Positions 30,038-38,682 of a stretch of DNA of 64,000 nucleotides are shown piece after piece. Each line of letters starts with the position of its first letter. The first letter of the stretch is position 1. Both the position numbers and the translations under genes were made by a program. The DNA comes from Candidatus Neomicrothrix sp. UBA2974 (lineage in GTDB: Bacteria; Actinomycetota; Acidimicrobiia; Acidimicrobiales; MedAcidi-G1), in contig DEAU01000014.1 of the NCBI GenBank assembly GCA_002348705.1, positions 1 to 64,000 of the forward strand. The letters are read 5' to 3'. The notes beneath the pieces were generated by a model. That model saw only the letters and a program-made list of their open reading frames with translations, did no database searches and was not told the DNA's origin.

Positions 30038-30777
30038 CGACCTACCGGACCTACTGGCACCTCTTGGGAGACGTCCACGAGTTCTTAAAACCGCGGACAT
30101 ACCTCGAAATCGGTGTGCATGAGGGAAACTCGCTCACTCTCGCGCATGCGGAGACTCGCATCGTTGGTGTGGACCCGGCACCGAAACTCAGTCGATTGAA
30201 CCACCCGAATTGGACTGTTGTTCCTACGACCTCGGAAGACTTCTTTCGGGAGCATGACGTGGCCGGGCTCTTAAGGGAGCCATTGGACTTGGCCTTCGTG
30301 GACGGGCTGCACCTCTTCGAGGTTGCATTAGCTGACCTATTGTCCATAGAACAACTTGCACATTCAGAAACCGTCGTGTTGATCCACGATGTCTTGCCAA
30401 TTAGTGCCAGGACCTCGACCCGCCAGCGAACAACTGCGGTTTGGAGTGGAGACGTCTGGAAGATGGTGGTCCTACTGCGTCGCCATCGTCCCGACCTCAT
30501 GGTGACAACACTTGATGTCGGACCTACCGGCATGGCGGTCATCACGGGGTTCGATCCGACCCGGACCCAAGATGACACCTGGATCGCACCGGGGATACAG
30601 GCGATGAAATCTGCTACCTACGAAGACCTCATCGCCATGGGGCCTGCCAAAGCGCTTTGTGTCGTCGCTGGCACAGCAGCCAATCTGAAGCGACTTCTGC
30701 CAAACGGGCTGGGGACTGGTGGCCACTATGGGTCGAACAGCAACGGTGACCAGATCGCCGGTAGCCACTACCTGTGA
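30034..30777 (+). CDS. Class I SAM-dependent methyltransferase (Methyltransf_24-like)
   Basis: About 247 residues from the ATG at 30034, which overlaps the preceding stop as ATGA; an upstream in-frame start at 29857 lies inside the previous gene and is rejected. The fold shows YLEIGVHEGNSLTLA (SAM-binding loop), IVGVDPAPK, LDLAFVDGLHLFEVALADL and VVLIHDVLPI with metal-type acidic residues. It is often paired with TylF-like enzymes. The C-terminal third (after about 170) includes a region rich in small residues of unknown role. Substrate unknown. Confidence 0.85.
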   Translation: MTTYRTYWHLLGDVHEFLKPRTYLEIGVHEGNSLTLAHAETRIVGVDPAPKLSRLNHPNWTVVPTTSEDFFREHDVAGLLREPLDLAFVDGLHLFEVALADLLSIEQLAHSETVVLIHDVLPISARTSTRQRTTAVWSGDVWKMVVLLRRHRPDLMVTTLDVGPTGMAVITGFDPTRTQDDTWIAPGIQAMKSATYEDLIAMGPAKALCVVAGTAANLKRLLPNGLGTGGHYGSNSNGDQIAGSHYL

Positions 30778-30806
30778 GCCGGATACCAGTCGTATGATCC
30801 GGCCTC

Positions 30807-31742
30807 ATGACCAACTCCCCTATCGACGTACCGCCGGAAAGGCTGGTCTCGGAAATCTTCGATCCGGACCGCTGGGAGGTCGTACCAGGATTCGATCTAA
30901 CCGACATCACCTACCACCGGTCAGTCGACCAAGGCACTGTGAGGGTGGCCTTTGACAGACCCGAGGTGCGTAATGCCTTCCGCCCCCACACCGTTGACGA
31001 GCTCTATCAGGTTCTTGACCATGCGCGAATGTCTTCCGACATCGGAACTGTCCTCCTGACCGGCAACGGCCCATCGCCCCGCGATGGTGTTTGGGCATTC
31101 TGCTCAGGGGGAGATCAGAGGATTCGCGGAAACGACGGATACCAGTATGCGGAGGGCGAGACCGCCGAGACTGTCGATCCAGCTAGGACTGGCCGGCTTC
31201 ATATCCTCGAGGTTCAGCGGCTTATCCGGTTCATGCCCAAGGTAGTAATAGCCGTGGTACCAGGCTGGGCAGCCGGCGGTGGCCACAGTCTTCACGTAGT
31301 TGCTGACCTCACCCTGGCCAGCCGCGAACACGCCCGTTTCAAGCAGACGGACGCCGACGTTGCCAGCTTCGATGGCGGCTTCGGCTCGGCCTACCTGGCC
31401 AGACAGGTCGGACAGAAGTTCGCTCGAGAAATCTTTTTTCTCGGCAACGAGTACGACGCAGAGACTATGTATGCCATGGGCGCCGTCAATAGCGTTGTCG
31501 ACCACGACTTCCTTGAGACAGCTGCACTTGAATGGGCTGCCACCATCAATGCAAAGAGCCCAACCGCCCAACGGATGCTTAAATTCGCCTTCAATCTGAT
31601 CGATGATGGACTAATCGGCCAGCAGATCTTCGCTGGTGAAACCACTCGGCTTGCTTACTCCAGCGACGAGGCAATCGAGGGCCGTGACGCCTTCCTCGAG
31701 AAGCGGCCCCAGGACTACTCCAGCTTCCCCTACCACTTCTGA
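30807..31742 (+). CDS. menB: 1,4-dihydroxy-2-naphthoyl-CoA synthase (bicarbonate-independent type)
   Basis: A 311-residue crotonase-fold enzyme that closes the naphthoquinol ring in menaquinone synthesis. Features are the oxyanion-hole segments FCSGGDQRIRG (about 98-108) and GWAAGGGHSLHVV, and the core ARFKQTDADVASFDGGFGSAY. The Q-T-D (Asp182) rather than Q-T-G marks the Asp-containing type, as in Mycobacterium tuberculosis, which does not need bicarbonate as general base. The C-terminal KRPQDYSSFPYHF is typical. No other menaquinone genes are in the window. It ends ten bases before the flavodoxin-like gene. Confidence 0.95.
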   Translation: MTNSPIDVPPERLVSEIFDPDRWEVVPGFDLTDITYHRSVDQGTVRVAFDRPEVRNAFRPHTVDELYQVLDHARMSSDIGTVLLTGNGPSPRDGVWAFCSGGDQRIRGNDGYQYAEGETAETVDPARTGRLHILEVQRLIRFMPKVVIAVVPGWAAGGGHSLHVVADLTLASREHARFKQTDADVASFDGGFGSAYLARQVGQKFAREIFFLGNEYDAETMYAMGAVNSVVDHDFLETAALEWAATINAKSPTAQRMLKFAFNLIDDGLIGQQIFAGETTRLAYSSDEAIEGRDAFLEKRPQDYSSFPYHF

Positions 31743-31751
31743 GGAGGATCC

Positions 31752-32228
31752 TTGCCCCGACTAGCCGTCGTCTACCACTCGGCCTCGGGCAGCACGTCTC
31801 GATTGGTGGAAGCGGCTGTCGAAGGCGCAGCGGATCCTGCGATCGCTGAATCGACTGGCGTGGAGATTGACGTACGTGTTCTTTCAGCTCTCGACGCTGG
31901 TGCGGACGACGTACTGTCCGCCAACGGCTACCTACTTGGAACTCCCGAGTACTTTGGGTATATGTCCGGAGCTCTTAAGGACTTCTTTGATCGCACCTAC
32001 TATCCCTGTCTGGAACACACCCGAGGACGGCCCTACGGCTTAGTCGTCAAGGCTGGCGGTGATGGCTCAGCGGCCGTAGCAGCCGTGCAACCATTAACGG
32101 CTGGGCTGGAGTGGAGACCCGTGGTGAAGCCGTTAGTGGTCACAGGAGACCTCGTCGCCGCTGACTTTGAGGCTGCAAGAGAACTGGGTGCCACCCTGGC
32201 AGCCGGAATGGCGGCAGGGCTCTGGTAA
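31752..32228 (+). CDS. Flavodoxin-like NAD(P)H-dependent oxidoreductase (WrbA-like fold)
   Basis: A 158-residue cytoplasmic flavodoxin-fold protein. The TTG start is supported by GAGGAGG at 31741-31747, overlapping the menB stop. The FMN phosphate loop is VYHSASGSTSRL near residues 7-18, and TPEYFGYMSGALKDFFDRTYY (about 64-84) forms the isoalloxazine-side loop seen in quinone reductases of this fold. Coupling to menB suggests a role with quinones, but no substrate is fixed. Complete by length. Confidence 0.82.
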   Translation: MPRLAVVYHSASGSTSRLVEAAVEGAADPAIAESTGVEIDVRVLSALDAGADDVLSANGYLLGTPEYFGYMSGALKDFFDRTYYPCLEHTRGRPYGLVVKAGGDGSAAVAAVQPLTAGLEWRPVVKPLVVTGDLVAADFEAARELGATLAAGMAAGLW

Positions 32229-32370
32229 CCGACCTTCAGGGACCGGCACAGTGCCCAATCAGCGATCGAACTGACGTGACGCGGCTGTTTCCTGCCCTTG
32301 GTTGCGTCTGACCAACAGTCACTTTGCCCCCAGACCCGACCACAACTCTTCCCGGGGAAGTGTCACCGGG

Positions 32371-33075
32371 TTAGGCAACTCGACCGGCGAGCCGATCAGC
32401 AGTGTTTGCACACCGTGCGATGGCCGCCATTATCGACTCCGTCACCTCTCGGGACCGTCCCTCGGTCATCACGCCGAGCACTTCGCTTCGAAGTATTAGA
32501 CGCTCGCGTCGCCAAGGCTGGATCTTGGGCATTGGCCGGCCTCTGGGCCAAAACCGCTCAGTTCCACTCGCGCCGTTGGCCACCACGGGAAGTCCGGTGT
32601 CTATCGCCAAGCGGCCGATGCCTGAGTGTGCACGTCCGACTCCTGTCTCAGCCCACTCCTCTTCCGGGACGACCCGGCCTTCAGGCATGATGGCTATAGA
32701 CCAACCCTTTGCCAGCTCTTCCGCGGCACGGTCAAGGGCCTCAGGTCCATCCACCGGTATACACCGGAGCGCCTTTAGCAGTTGGCCCACCAGAGGTGTT
32801 TCAAAGTAGGAAGCCGCTACTAGCGGCCTAATCGGCCAACCCCAGGAACTAAACGTACTAGCTGAGAGAAGCAAGTCAGCGAGGCTCCGATGATTCGCTG
32901 CATGAATGGCTGGGCCCGAGTCGATCTTTGGGCGTGGTCCGATGTCCACTGTGACTACCGCTTGCATTGCCCTAGCCAACTGCTTTTGCCGGCGCAGCAG
33001 TCGCGCCGCTTCCTCTACTGGGGGCCCATCAGGCCAAACACCCGGGTATTGATCCAGTGGCTTCGGAGTCATCAC
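32371..33075 (-). CDS. 1-acyl-sn-glycerol-3-phosphate acyltransferase-like protein
   Basis: A 234-residue member of the PlsC/LPLAT family, which acylates lysophosphatidate or related lipids at the membrane. The H-x4-D catalytic motif is in ANHRSLADLL, and the substrate-phosphate motif is the EGR in MPEGRVVPEEE. There is no long transmembrane anchor, only a hydrophobic patch, so it is probably membrane-associated. It is convergent with the flavodoxin-like gene, with about 140 unremarkable bases between, and 38 bases after the deacetylase stop on the same strand. Confidence 0.88.
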   Translation of the reverse strand: MMTPKPLDQYPGVWPDGPPVEEAARLLRRQKQLARAMQAVVTVDIGPRPKIDSGPAIHAANHRSLADLLLSASTFSSWGWPIRPLVAASYFETPLVGQLLKALRCIPVDGPEALDRAAEELAKGWSIAIMPEGRVVPEEEWAETGVGRAHSGIGRLAIDTGLPVVANGASGTERFWPRGRPMPKIQPWRRERLILRSEVLGVMTEGRSREVTESIMAAIARCANTADRLAGRVA

Positions 33076-33113
33076 GTTGAAATGGTAGGACCAGAGTTAG
33101 ATAGCGTTTGAGC

Positions 33114-34172
33114 TCAGCCGACGAGATTCGGGGGTTCCCAGTTAGGAATTGGACCAGGGTTATGACAGCCGAGGGTGCTGTGATGACGGCGTGTCCCTGC
33201 ATCCACTGCCCATAGGCAGAGTGGGAGCTCGACCGCAGTCTCGACGAGGACTAGGAAGCCGTGGTCACTACCAGTCGTTGCCAGGTCAATAACATTCTCA
33301 CCATCTAGCACAGCACGGATAACTAGGCCGCCGGCGGGCTTGTCGGCATCGTAAGCCCAACCAGCAATCATTATTCCGCTGTCAGTCTGGGCCACAGCCT
33401 CAATTCGACCGACTGGAACCTCGCCGGGTTCTCTCGTGGACATCCGCGCCTCACGCTCGTCTGCAGGTCGACACTCCGAGACTATTTCGAACCTCCAGCC
33501 GTCCGCTTTAAAAGCCGGGATGAGCTGATCGACGATCTGTAATGCCATCCACTTTCGATCATGAAGGAGGATGATCGCCCCATCGTGTCGTTCCCTAGTC
33601 AGATAGTCGATTACCAGAGGAACAGGTGGATTCCGCCATTCTTGAGGATCGGCTGTCCAACCGACATGGGCCATTCCTAGTGATTGAGCCACTTCATCCA
33701 CCATTGCGTTTCGGTCGCCGTAGGGAGCGCGGAAGCAACTGGGTCGAAAACCAGTCCGAGAGCGCAACAAGTTGGAAGCTACGTCAAGGTCCGCTGCCAC
33801 CTTCCATGGATGATCTCTGGTGAGGTGCCGGTGGTGAGTGGAGTGATTGCCTATTGCGTGGCCACGGTTAAGAAGGTCTTGCACCTGGTCACTGCCCCAG
33901 CGGGGCTCAAGGTTTCTGCCCACCGGAAAGAAGGTGGCACGAACGCCGTGGCGGTCCAGTAAATCGAGGAGAATTGGAGTGAGTTGCTGGTCCGGTCCGT
34001 CGTCGAATGTCAGGAAAACAACGCCGTTGTCGACAACATCAACAGGTGTAACTTCAGCCGCGGACGCAGGAGCGTGCCACGTTGCTGAAATGAGACCAAG
34101 GCCGAAGATCGCAAGTATCAGACGACCGGGGCGTTGCTTATGTCGTGCCAAAGATCCGATCACCTGCGTCAC
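33114..34172 (-). CDS. Secreted polysaccharide deacetylase with C-terminal beta-sandwich domain
   Basis: A 352-residue NodB-domain carbohydrate esterase. A signal peptide or anchor ([24 protein letters not shown]) ends near residue 39. Metal and catalytic motifs are intact: TFDDGPD (Asp57, Asp58), H-S-T-H-H (His110, His114), RAPYGDR and the late HDRK. After about residue 235, a domain with [12 protein letters not shown] resembles the GWAxD beta-sandwich modules often attached to secreted actinobacterial enzymes. It would remove N- or O-acetyl groups from peptidoglycan or another wall glycan. Its start overlaps the end of upp by 35 bases. Confidence 0.9.
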   Translation of the reverse strand: MTQVIGSLARHKQRPGRLILAIFGLGLISATWHAPASAAEVTPVDVVDNGVVFLTFDDGPDQQLTPILLDLLDRHGVRATFFPVGRNLEPRWGSDQVQDLLNRGHAIGNHSTHHRHLTRDHPWKVAADLDVASNLLRSRTGFRPSCFRAPYGDRNAMVDEVAQSLGMAHVGWTADPQEWRNPPVPLVIDYLTRERHDGAIILLHDRKWMALQIVDQLIPAFKADGWRFEIVSECRPADEREARMSTREPGEVPVGRIEAVAQTDSGIMIAGWAYDADKPAGGLVIRAVLDGENVIDLATTGSDHGFLVLVETAVELPLCLWAVDAGTRRHHSTLGCHNPGPIPNWEPPNLVG

Positions 34173-34782
34173 CTAGGCCGGGCACGATGTAGCCACGATC
34201 ATTTAGGCACTCATCGACTGAAGCCGTCCATATGGCGACGTCCGGATGAGTTGCATGCAGCGCCGCAATCCCCTCGGGAGCGGCTAGTAGACAGAGGAAC
34301 CGGATAGCCGCAGGCCTGCCCCTTTTCACCACCTCGAGGGCAGCTGAAGCAGAATTGCCTGTCGCGAGCATTGGGTCGACCACGATGACCATCCGATTCT
34401 GAACGGGTGGAAGCTTGCAGTAGTACTCGACTGCCTCAAGCGTTTCATGGTCCCTGTAGAGGCCAACATGTCCGACTCGAGCCGAGGGAATGACACGCAA
34501 TACCCCATCCAGAAGACCGTTGCCTGCCCGAAGGATCGACACAACCACCGGTTCGTCTAAAAGTTCCGGCTGGTCGGACTCGGTCAAGGGTGTCGTCACT
34601 CGAACGTCAACTAGGGGAAGTTCCCGTGTGACCTCGTAGGTGAGGAGCAGGCTGGTTTCGGTGAGTAACTGCCGAAATCGCTCACTAGGCGTTTCGACCC
34701 GGCGCATCTGGGTCAGTTTGTGGGCTACCAGCGGGTGATCAACGACGTGCAGCTCAGACATCGTCCCCACCCTATGCGCCAA
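34138..34782 (-). CDS. upp: Uracil phosphoribosyltransferase
   Basis: A 214-residue pyrimidine salvage enzyme that makes UMP from uracil and PRPP. Family marks are [15 protein letters not shown] at the N-terminus, [16 protein letters not shown], the PRPP loop [21 protein letters not shown], and the uracil-binding end [18 protein letters not shown]. Full length. Its 3' end overlaps the deacetylase start by 35 bases. It is upstream of the convergent-looking LysR block, with a 33-base gap to the LysR stop. Confidence 0.96.
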   Translation of the reverse strand: MAHRVGTMSELHVVDHPLVAHKLTQMRRVETPSERFRQLLTETSLLLTYEVTRELPLVDVRVTTPLTESDQPELLDEPVVVSILRAGNGLLDGVLRVIPSARVGHVGLYRDHETLEAVEYYCKLPPVQNRMVIVVDPMLATGNSASAALEVVKRGRPAAIRFLCLLAAPEGIAALHATHPDVAIWTASVDECLNDRGYIVPGLGDAGDRIFGTT

Positions 34783-34815
34783 AAACCTTCGATTAGAGGC
34801 CTGACCGCCGAATAG

Positions 34816-35757
34816 TCAGACGCGGACAAGAAGCCAGTCACGGAAGACCTCAGCGGCCGAGGTGAGAGCCCTGCCCGGTGGTGCATTCAACCAGAGAGGC
34901 TCCGATGTGGTCACCTCCTCTTCTACTGGTCGAAGCAGTCTCCCCTGTTGGACAAGGTCGTCAACAAGGTGGTGCCACCCGAGTCCCACGCCCTGACCCT
35001 CCATAGCGGCATGAAGTAGGACGGTGTAGTCGTTCGTGATCCCCTGTTCCTCCCCCTCCGGAGACGCAGCTCCCACGGCGCGAAACCATTCTGACCAGCG
35101 CATACGTGTGCGGTGCCTCTCCTGAAGAGTCAGGAGATTAGCTCCCAGAAGCTGGCCTAGGGTCCACGGAATCGAGCCAACCGAACTCGCGTAACCGGGA
35201 CTGCACACCGGATAAACGGTCTCAGACATGAGAGGCCACCGTTGGCAGCCTGGCCAACGAGCTCGCCCGACCGGCACGAACAAATCCACCGAGCCAGTGT
35301 CGAAGTTCCGATCGGAGTCTGTGGTGACGCACCGGACGTCGATCTCTGGATAGGCCCTCTTGAAGCTAGCGAGACGCGGGATCAACCAACTACTAGCCGT
35401 TGCTGTGGACACAGAGATGGTGATCACCTCCGTTCCATCGTCGTGGAGGTGCTGGACATCACGAACCGCCTGATGGACTCGCGTTAGGCCGGCTCCGACT
35501 CCGTCAGCCAAGATCCGTCCCGCCTCGGTTAGGCGGATCCCGCGGTGGTCGCGCTCGAACAACGGACGGCCGAACCAGCGTTCAAGTTGGCGAATGGCGT
35601 GGCTGACCGCCGACTGGCCAATCTCGAGTTCCTCAGCTGCACTAGAAAAGCTGTCGTGTCTCGCGACTATTGCGAAGGTGTTGAGTCCCTGAATGGACGG
35701 AAGCTCGCCTAATCCAAGTCCAGCCTTGGAGGCCGATCGGCTCGCGATCTGATTCAT
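34816..35757 (-). CDS. LysR family transcriptional regulator (GcvA-like)
   Basis: About 313 residues from the ATG at 35757; the open frame extends to 36186 but that part lies over the divergent Rieske gene and is not protein-like. A winged helix-turn-helix at about 20-80 reads LNTFAIVARHDSFSSAAEELEIGQSAVSHAIRQLE, followed by the periplasmic-binding-like effector domain (ITISVSTATASSWLIPRLASF onward). The divergent arrangement with the Rieske-sox genes across 119 bases is the classic LysR pattern, so it probably controls that operon in response to a pathway intermediate and represses its own gene. Confidence 0.92.
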   Translation of the reverse strand: MNQIASRSASKAGLGLGELPSIQGLNTFAIVARHDSFSSAAEELEIGQSAVSHAIRQLERWFGRPLFERDHRGIRLTEAGRILADGVGAGLTRVHQAVRDVQHLHDDGTEVITISVSTATASSWLIPRLASFKRAYPEIDVRCVTTDSDRNFDTGSVDLFVPVGRARWPGCQRWPLMSETVYPVCSPGYASSVGSIPWTLGQLLGANLLTLQERHRTRMRWSEWFRAVGAASPEGEEQGITNDYTVLLHAAMEGQGVGLGWHHLVDDLVQQGRLLRPVEEEVTTSEPLWLNAPPGRALTSAAEVFRDWLLVRV

Positions 35758-35763
35758 GGCCCC

Positions 35764-35777
35764 ATGAGAGTACTCAT
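35764..35777. promoter_or_regulatory. Inverted repeat at the lysR start, candidate LysR-site component
   Basis: ATGAG and CTCAT arms flank an AGTA core (the inner GAGTACTC is self-complementary), six bases upstream of the lysR ATG. A second, imperfect TTTACAC/GTGAAAC pair lies about ten bases further into the 119-base divergent region. LysR proteins bind dyads with T-N11-A form in such gaps; these match only loosely. Confidence 0.3.
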
Positions 35778-35876
35778 CCTTTACACGGGGTGAAACCGGG
35801 CCTACCGTCCTCGTATCGCAGCGCCACTTTGCATAGGTGCACGCCGGTAATCGCGCCAGAATGGAATAACTGCCCG

Positions 35877-37127
35877 ATGTCTCTTGACACACTTCATGTC
35901 GTCCCTGAGTCGCAGTGGGCGATCGAGGACGCCTGGATTGGTAGTCGCCGTCCGATCCACGAGGCTCACGCCCTTCCGGCCGATTGCTATATCGACCCTG
36001 ACTTTTTTTTTGAGGAACAAGAACGTGTCTTTGCCACTTCCTGGGTCTGCGTTGGCCTGCGCGACGAACTCGAGGCAGCCGGCAGCGGCATAGTTCGCAA
36101 TGTCGGTGGCCGGTCGGTAATTGTCTGGCGCAACACAGAAGGCAACTTGCGGGCCTTCCTAAATGCATGTCGACACCGCGGCACACGCCTATTGGAAGTC
36201 GACTGCACGATCAACTCCACTATCCACTGCCCTTACCACCGCTGGGCCTACAACCGCGATGGCGATCTAGTCGCTACCCCGCACTTCACAGAGGCCGGTA
36301 TCGAAGGCTTTGACCCAATTGATTACGGGCTTACTCCGATTCGCGTCGCTTCTTGGCAATGCCTTCTCTTCGTCTGCCTCTCTTCGGATACCCCGCCGGT
36401 GGCCGAATGGTTCGGCGACCTGGATGACCGGCTTGCTGGCTACGAACTTTCCGAATGGCGCAGCCACCACAACCAAACCTTCGAAATTCGGGCCAATTGG
36501 AAGCTGCTCAGCGAGAACTTTCAGGAGTACTACCACCTTCCGTGGGTCCACCCGGAGCTATCGAAGGTCTCCCGTGTACAAGACCACTACCGTTACCAAG
36601 GCGTCGGGATGTACTGCGGACAGACCACGACACCGGTCTCCACCGACGAACGAGGCGACTGGGACGCCATGCCACCCGCAAACGGCCTGAGCGATTCGGA
36701 CCGAACAAGTGGCCGCTTTATTGCCCTCTTTCCCAACGTTCTACTGAGCGTGCTTCCCAACCACGTCCTCGTCATGCGTCTCGACCCCCTAGAGCCTGAC
36801 CTCACTAGAGAGAGCTGCACCTGGCTACTGCCGCCCTCCAGTGATTACGTGGCCGACGATGCCTTCGCAACCACCCGAGACTTCTGGATTGATGTCAACA
36901 GTCAAGACATCGAAATTGTCGAGCGCGGCCAGCGAGGTTTGAAATCCGGCGGCTACACGCCGGGTCGCCTTTCACCGCGCTTCGAGGAACCGCTTCATCG
37001 TTTTCACAACATGCTCGCGGACCGGTTCACCGGAGTCCACAGGGTCCCCGACGGTGACGATTCCGATAATCAATCGCTCTACGGCACCGGAGTGAACCCA
37101 CTTCCGTGGCGCGGCGTCGACAACTAA
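35877..37127 (+). CDS. Rieske non-heme iron oxygenase, probable N-demethylase (GbcA/Stc2-like)
   Basis: A 416-residue oxygenase alpha subunit from the ATG at 35877. Rieske ligands are C98-x-H100 and C118-x2-H121 (ACRHRG; CPYHRW). The mononuclear iron site is in NWKLLSENFQEYYHLPWVH with His220 and His225, plus a late Asp near 349 (VNSQDIEIV). These match quaternary-ammonium demethylases acting on glycine betaine or stachydrine. Being first in an operon with sarcosine oxidase supports removal of an N-methyl group as formaldehyde. No reductase partner is encoded nearby, so electrons must come from elsewhere. A run of nine Ts occurs at codons 42-45. Confidence 0.9.
   Translation: MSLDTLHVVPESQWAIEDAWIGSRRPIHEAHALPADCYIDPDFFFEEQERVFATSWVCVGLRDELEAAGSGIVRNVGGRSVIVWRNTEGNLRAFLNACRHRGTRLLEVDCTINSTIHCPYHRWAYNRDGDLVATPHFTEAGIEGFDPIDYGLTPIRVASWQCLLFVCLSSDTPPVAEWFGDLDDRLAGYELSEWRSHHNQTFEIRANWKLLSENFQEYYHLPWVHPELSKVSRVQDHYRYQGVGMYCGQTTTPVSTDERGDWDAMPPANGLSDSDRTSGRFIALFPNVLLSVLPNHVLVMRLDPLEPDLTRESCTWLLPPSSDYVADDAFATTRDFWIDVNSQDIEIVERGQRGLKSGGYTPGRLSPRFEEPLHRFHNMLADRFTGVHRVPDGDDSDNQSLYGTGVNPLPWRGVDN
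36003..36011. repeat. T9 homopolymer inside the Rieske oxygenase gene
   Basis: Nine consecutive Ts encode three phenylalanines (residues 43-45) using only TTT, in a gene otherwise rich in GC. Slippage here would shift the frame early and abolish the enzyme. Confidence 0.9.
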
Positions 37128-37144
37128 GAGAGGCAACCAAGCTC

Positions 37145-38434
37145 ATGGGGAAACGACCCCCGAAATACTCCGCCGGGGCGCTAATTAAGCACGGCCTGAC
37201 ACGAGGCGACTGGCCACGAATGTGGCGACGACCCGAGATGCGCACGTCGTACGACGTAGTAATTATTGGTGGTGGCCTCCATGGGCTTGCCACCGCGTAC
37301 TACCTGGCTGAAAACCACGGCATCAACAACGTTGCGGTAGTCGATAAGGGCTACATCGGCGGTGGCGGTTCGGGCCGCAATACGGCCATCGTGCGCTCCA
37401 ACTACCTCACACCAGAGGGCGTGGCTTTCTACGACCGGGGCCTAGACCTGTACAGCACCATGGCCGCCGACCTGAACCTAAATGTCATGTTCTCCAGACG
37501 AGGGCACCTGACCCTGGCCCATACCGACTCCGCGCTGCGCACTATGCACTGGCGGGCCGAGGTCAACAAGCTTCAGGGAATCAACTCCTCGGTCATAGGC
37601 CCTGAGGAGGTTCGGAAGGCCGCTCCCAGCCTTGACGTCTCACCGAGCACCCGGTATCCGATCCTCGGCGCGCTACACCACCCGCCGGGCGGCATCGTCC
37701 GCCACGACGCGGTGGTGTGGGGCTACGCCCGCGGTGCAGACGTGCACGACATCCACATTCTCCAGGAGACCGAGGTTCTCGACATAATCGTCAATGGCGG
37801 TTCCGGTCCTGACGGCAAAGGTGCCGGCGGCAAAGTCGCCGGCGTCAAGACCAGTCGCGGCGATGTCAGCGCCCCCATCGTCGTCAACTGCACGGCAGGG
37901 TGGGCATCGCTGATCTCCAACATGGCCGGAGTCCCGCTGCCAATCACCACCCACCCGCTGCAGGCTGCGGTCACCGAGCCCTGCAAGGTCTTCCTGCCAA
38001 CGGTCGTCGTATCAGGATCGCTTCATGTCTACGTGAGTCAGACCGACCGCGGAGAACTCGTGTTCGGCGCGTCGGTTGACCCAGTTGGCACCTATCGGGT
38101 CAACGGCACCCTCGAATTCACCGAGGAGCTGGCCGGACACGTCCTCGAGCTCATGCCCGGTATCTCCAAGATGCGCCTATTGCGCCAATGGTCGGGGCTC
38201 TGCGACATGACTCCGGACTACTCCCCAGTGATGGGCAACACTCCCGTCGAGGGCTACCTCGTCGATGTTGGATGGGGAACCTACGGCTTCAAGGCCGGCC
38301 CGGTAGCCGGTGAAACCATGGCTGAGACGATCGCCACCGGCCGCAACGCGGATCTGATCGCAGCCTTCGGCATCGAGCGCTTCACCGAGGGAGACCTCGT
38401 TGGTGAAAAGGGCGCTGCGGCGGTGGGTCACTGA
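37145..38434 (+). CDS. soxB: Sarcosine oxidase subunit beta
   Basis: About 429 residues from the ATG at 37145, 17 bases after the Rieske stop; an in-frame ATG at 37106 lies within the Rieske gene and is less likely. FAD is bound by VVIIGGGLHGLATAYYLAE. The covalent-flavin region is GGIVRHDAVVWGYARGA, with the histidine used for FMN attachment in the family. The substrate-side LRQWSGLCDMTPDYSPVMG and GTYGFKAGPVAGE near the C-terminus are typical. It oxidises sarcosine to glycine, forming hydrogen peroxide. Its stop overlaps the soxD start by one base. Confidence 0.96.
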   Translation: MGKRPPKYSAGALIKHGLTRGDWPRMWRRPEMRTSYDVVIIGGGLHGLATAYYLAENHGINNVAVVDKGYIGGGGSGRNTAIVRSNYLTPEGVAFYDRGLDLYSTMAADLNLNVMFSRRGHLTLAHTDSALRTMHWRAEVNKLQGINSSVIGPEEVRKAAPSLDVSPSTRYPILGALHHPPGGIVRHDAVVWGYARGADVHDIHILQETEVLDIIVNGGSGPDGKGAGGKVAGVKTSRGDVSAPIVVNCTAGWASLISNMAGVPLPITTHPLQAAVTEPCKVFLPTVVVSGSLHVYVSQTDRGELVFGASVDPVGTYRVNGTLEFTEELAGHVLELMPGISKMRLLRQWSGLCDMTPDYSPVMGNTPVEGYLVDVGWGTYGFKAGPVAGETMAETIATGRNADLIAAFGIERFTEGDLVGEKGAAAVGH

Positions 38435-38682
38435 TGATCGTTGTTCCCTGTCCTAACTGTGGTCCTCGGAATTCTGGCGACCTTCGCCCGGCGGGAGAAG
38501 TCGTCTCTCGCCCCGACCCCGCCACCTGCTCGCTGCGCGAGTGGCGGGAGTACCTCTACATGAGGCACAACCCGGCTGACTGGGTCACTGAGACCTGGTA
38601 CTGCCGGGGAGGCTGCCGCCGTTACTTCACCATCGAACGCAACACGGCCACCAACGAGATCCGCGGTCAGGAGGCGTCATGA
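38434..38682 (+). CDS. soxD: Sarcosine oxidase subunit delta (variant zinc ligands)
   Basis: An 82-residue zinc-binding subunit of heterotetrameric sarcosine oxidase. Cys6 and Cys9 (CPNCG) form the first ligand pair. The second pair reads C57-x3-C61 (WYCRGGC), where the characterised Corynebacterium protein uses His59 and Cys63; here the His position is Cys, giving a four-cysteine site. FTIERNTATNEI closes the fold. It overlaps soxB by one base and soxA by four, so the set is tightly coupled. Confidence 0.95.
   Translation: MIVVPCPNCGPRNSGDLRPAGEVVSRPDPATCSLREWREYLYMRHNPADWVTETWYCRGGCRRYFTIERNTATNEIRGQEAS

Noticed and set aside
32229..32370. Possible RNA gene or terminator in the gap between convergent genes
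   Set aside because: No tRNA-like fold or strong hairpin with T-tract; only a short CTTCCC/GGGAAG symmetry without a usable loop.
35758..36186. N-terminal extension of the LysR open frame
   Set aside because: It covers the divergent promoter and the Rieske gene, is Arg/Cys-rich, and the helix-turn-helix begins soon after the ATG at 35757.
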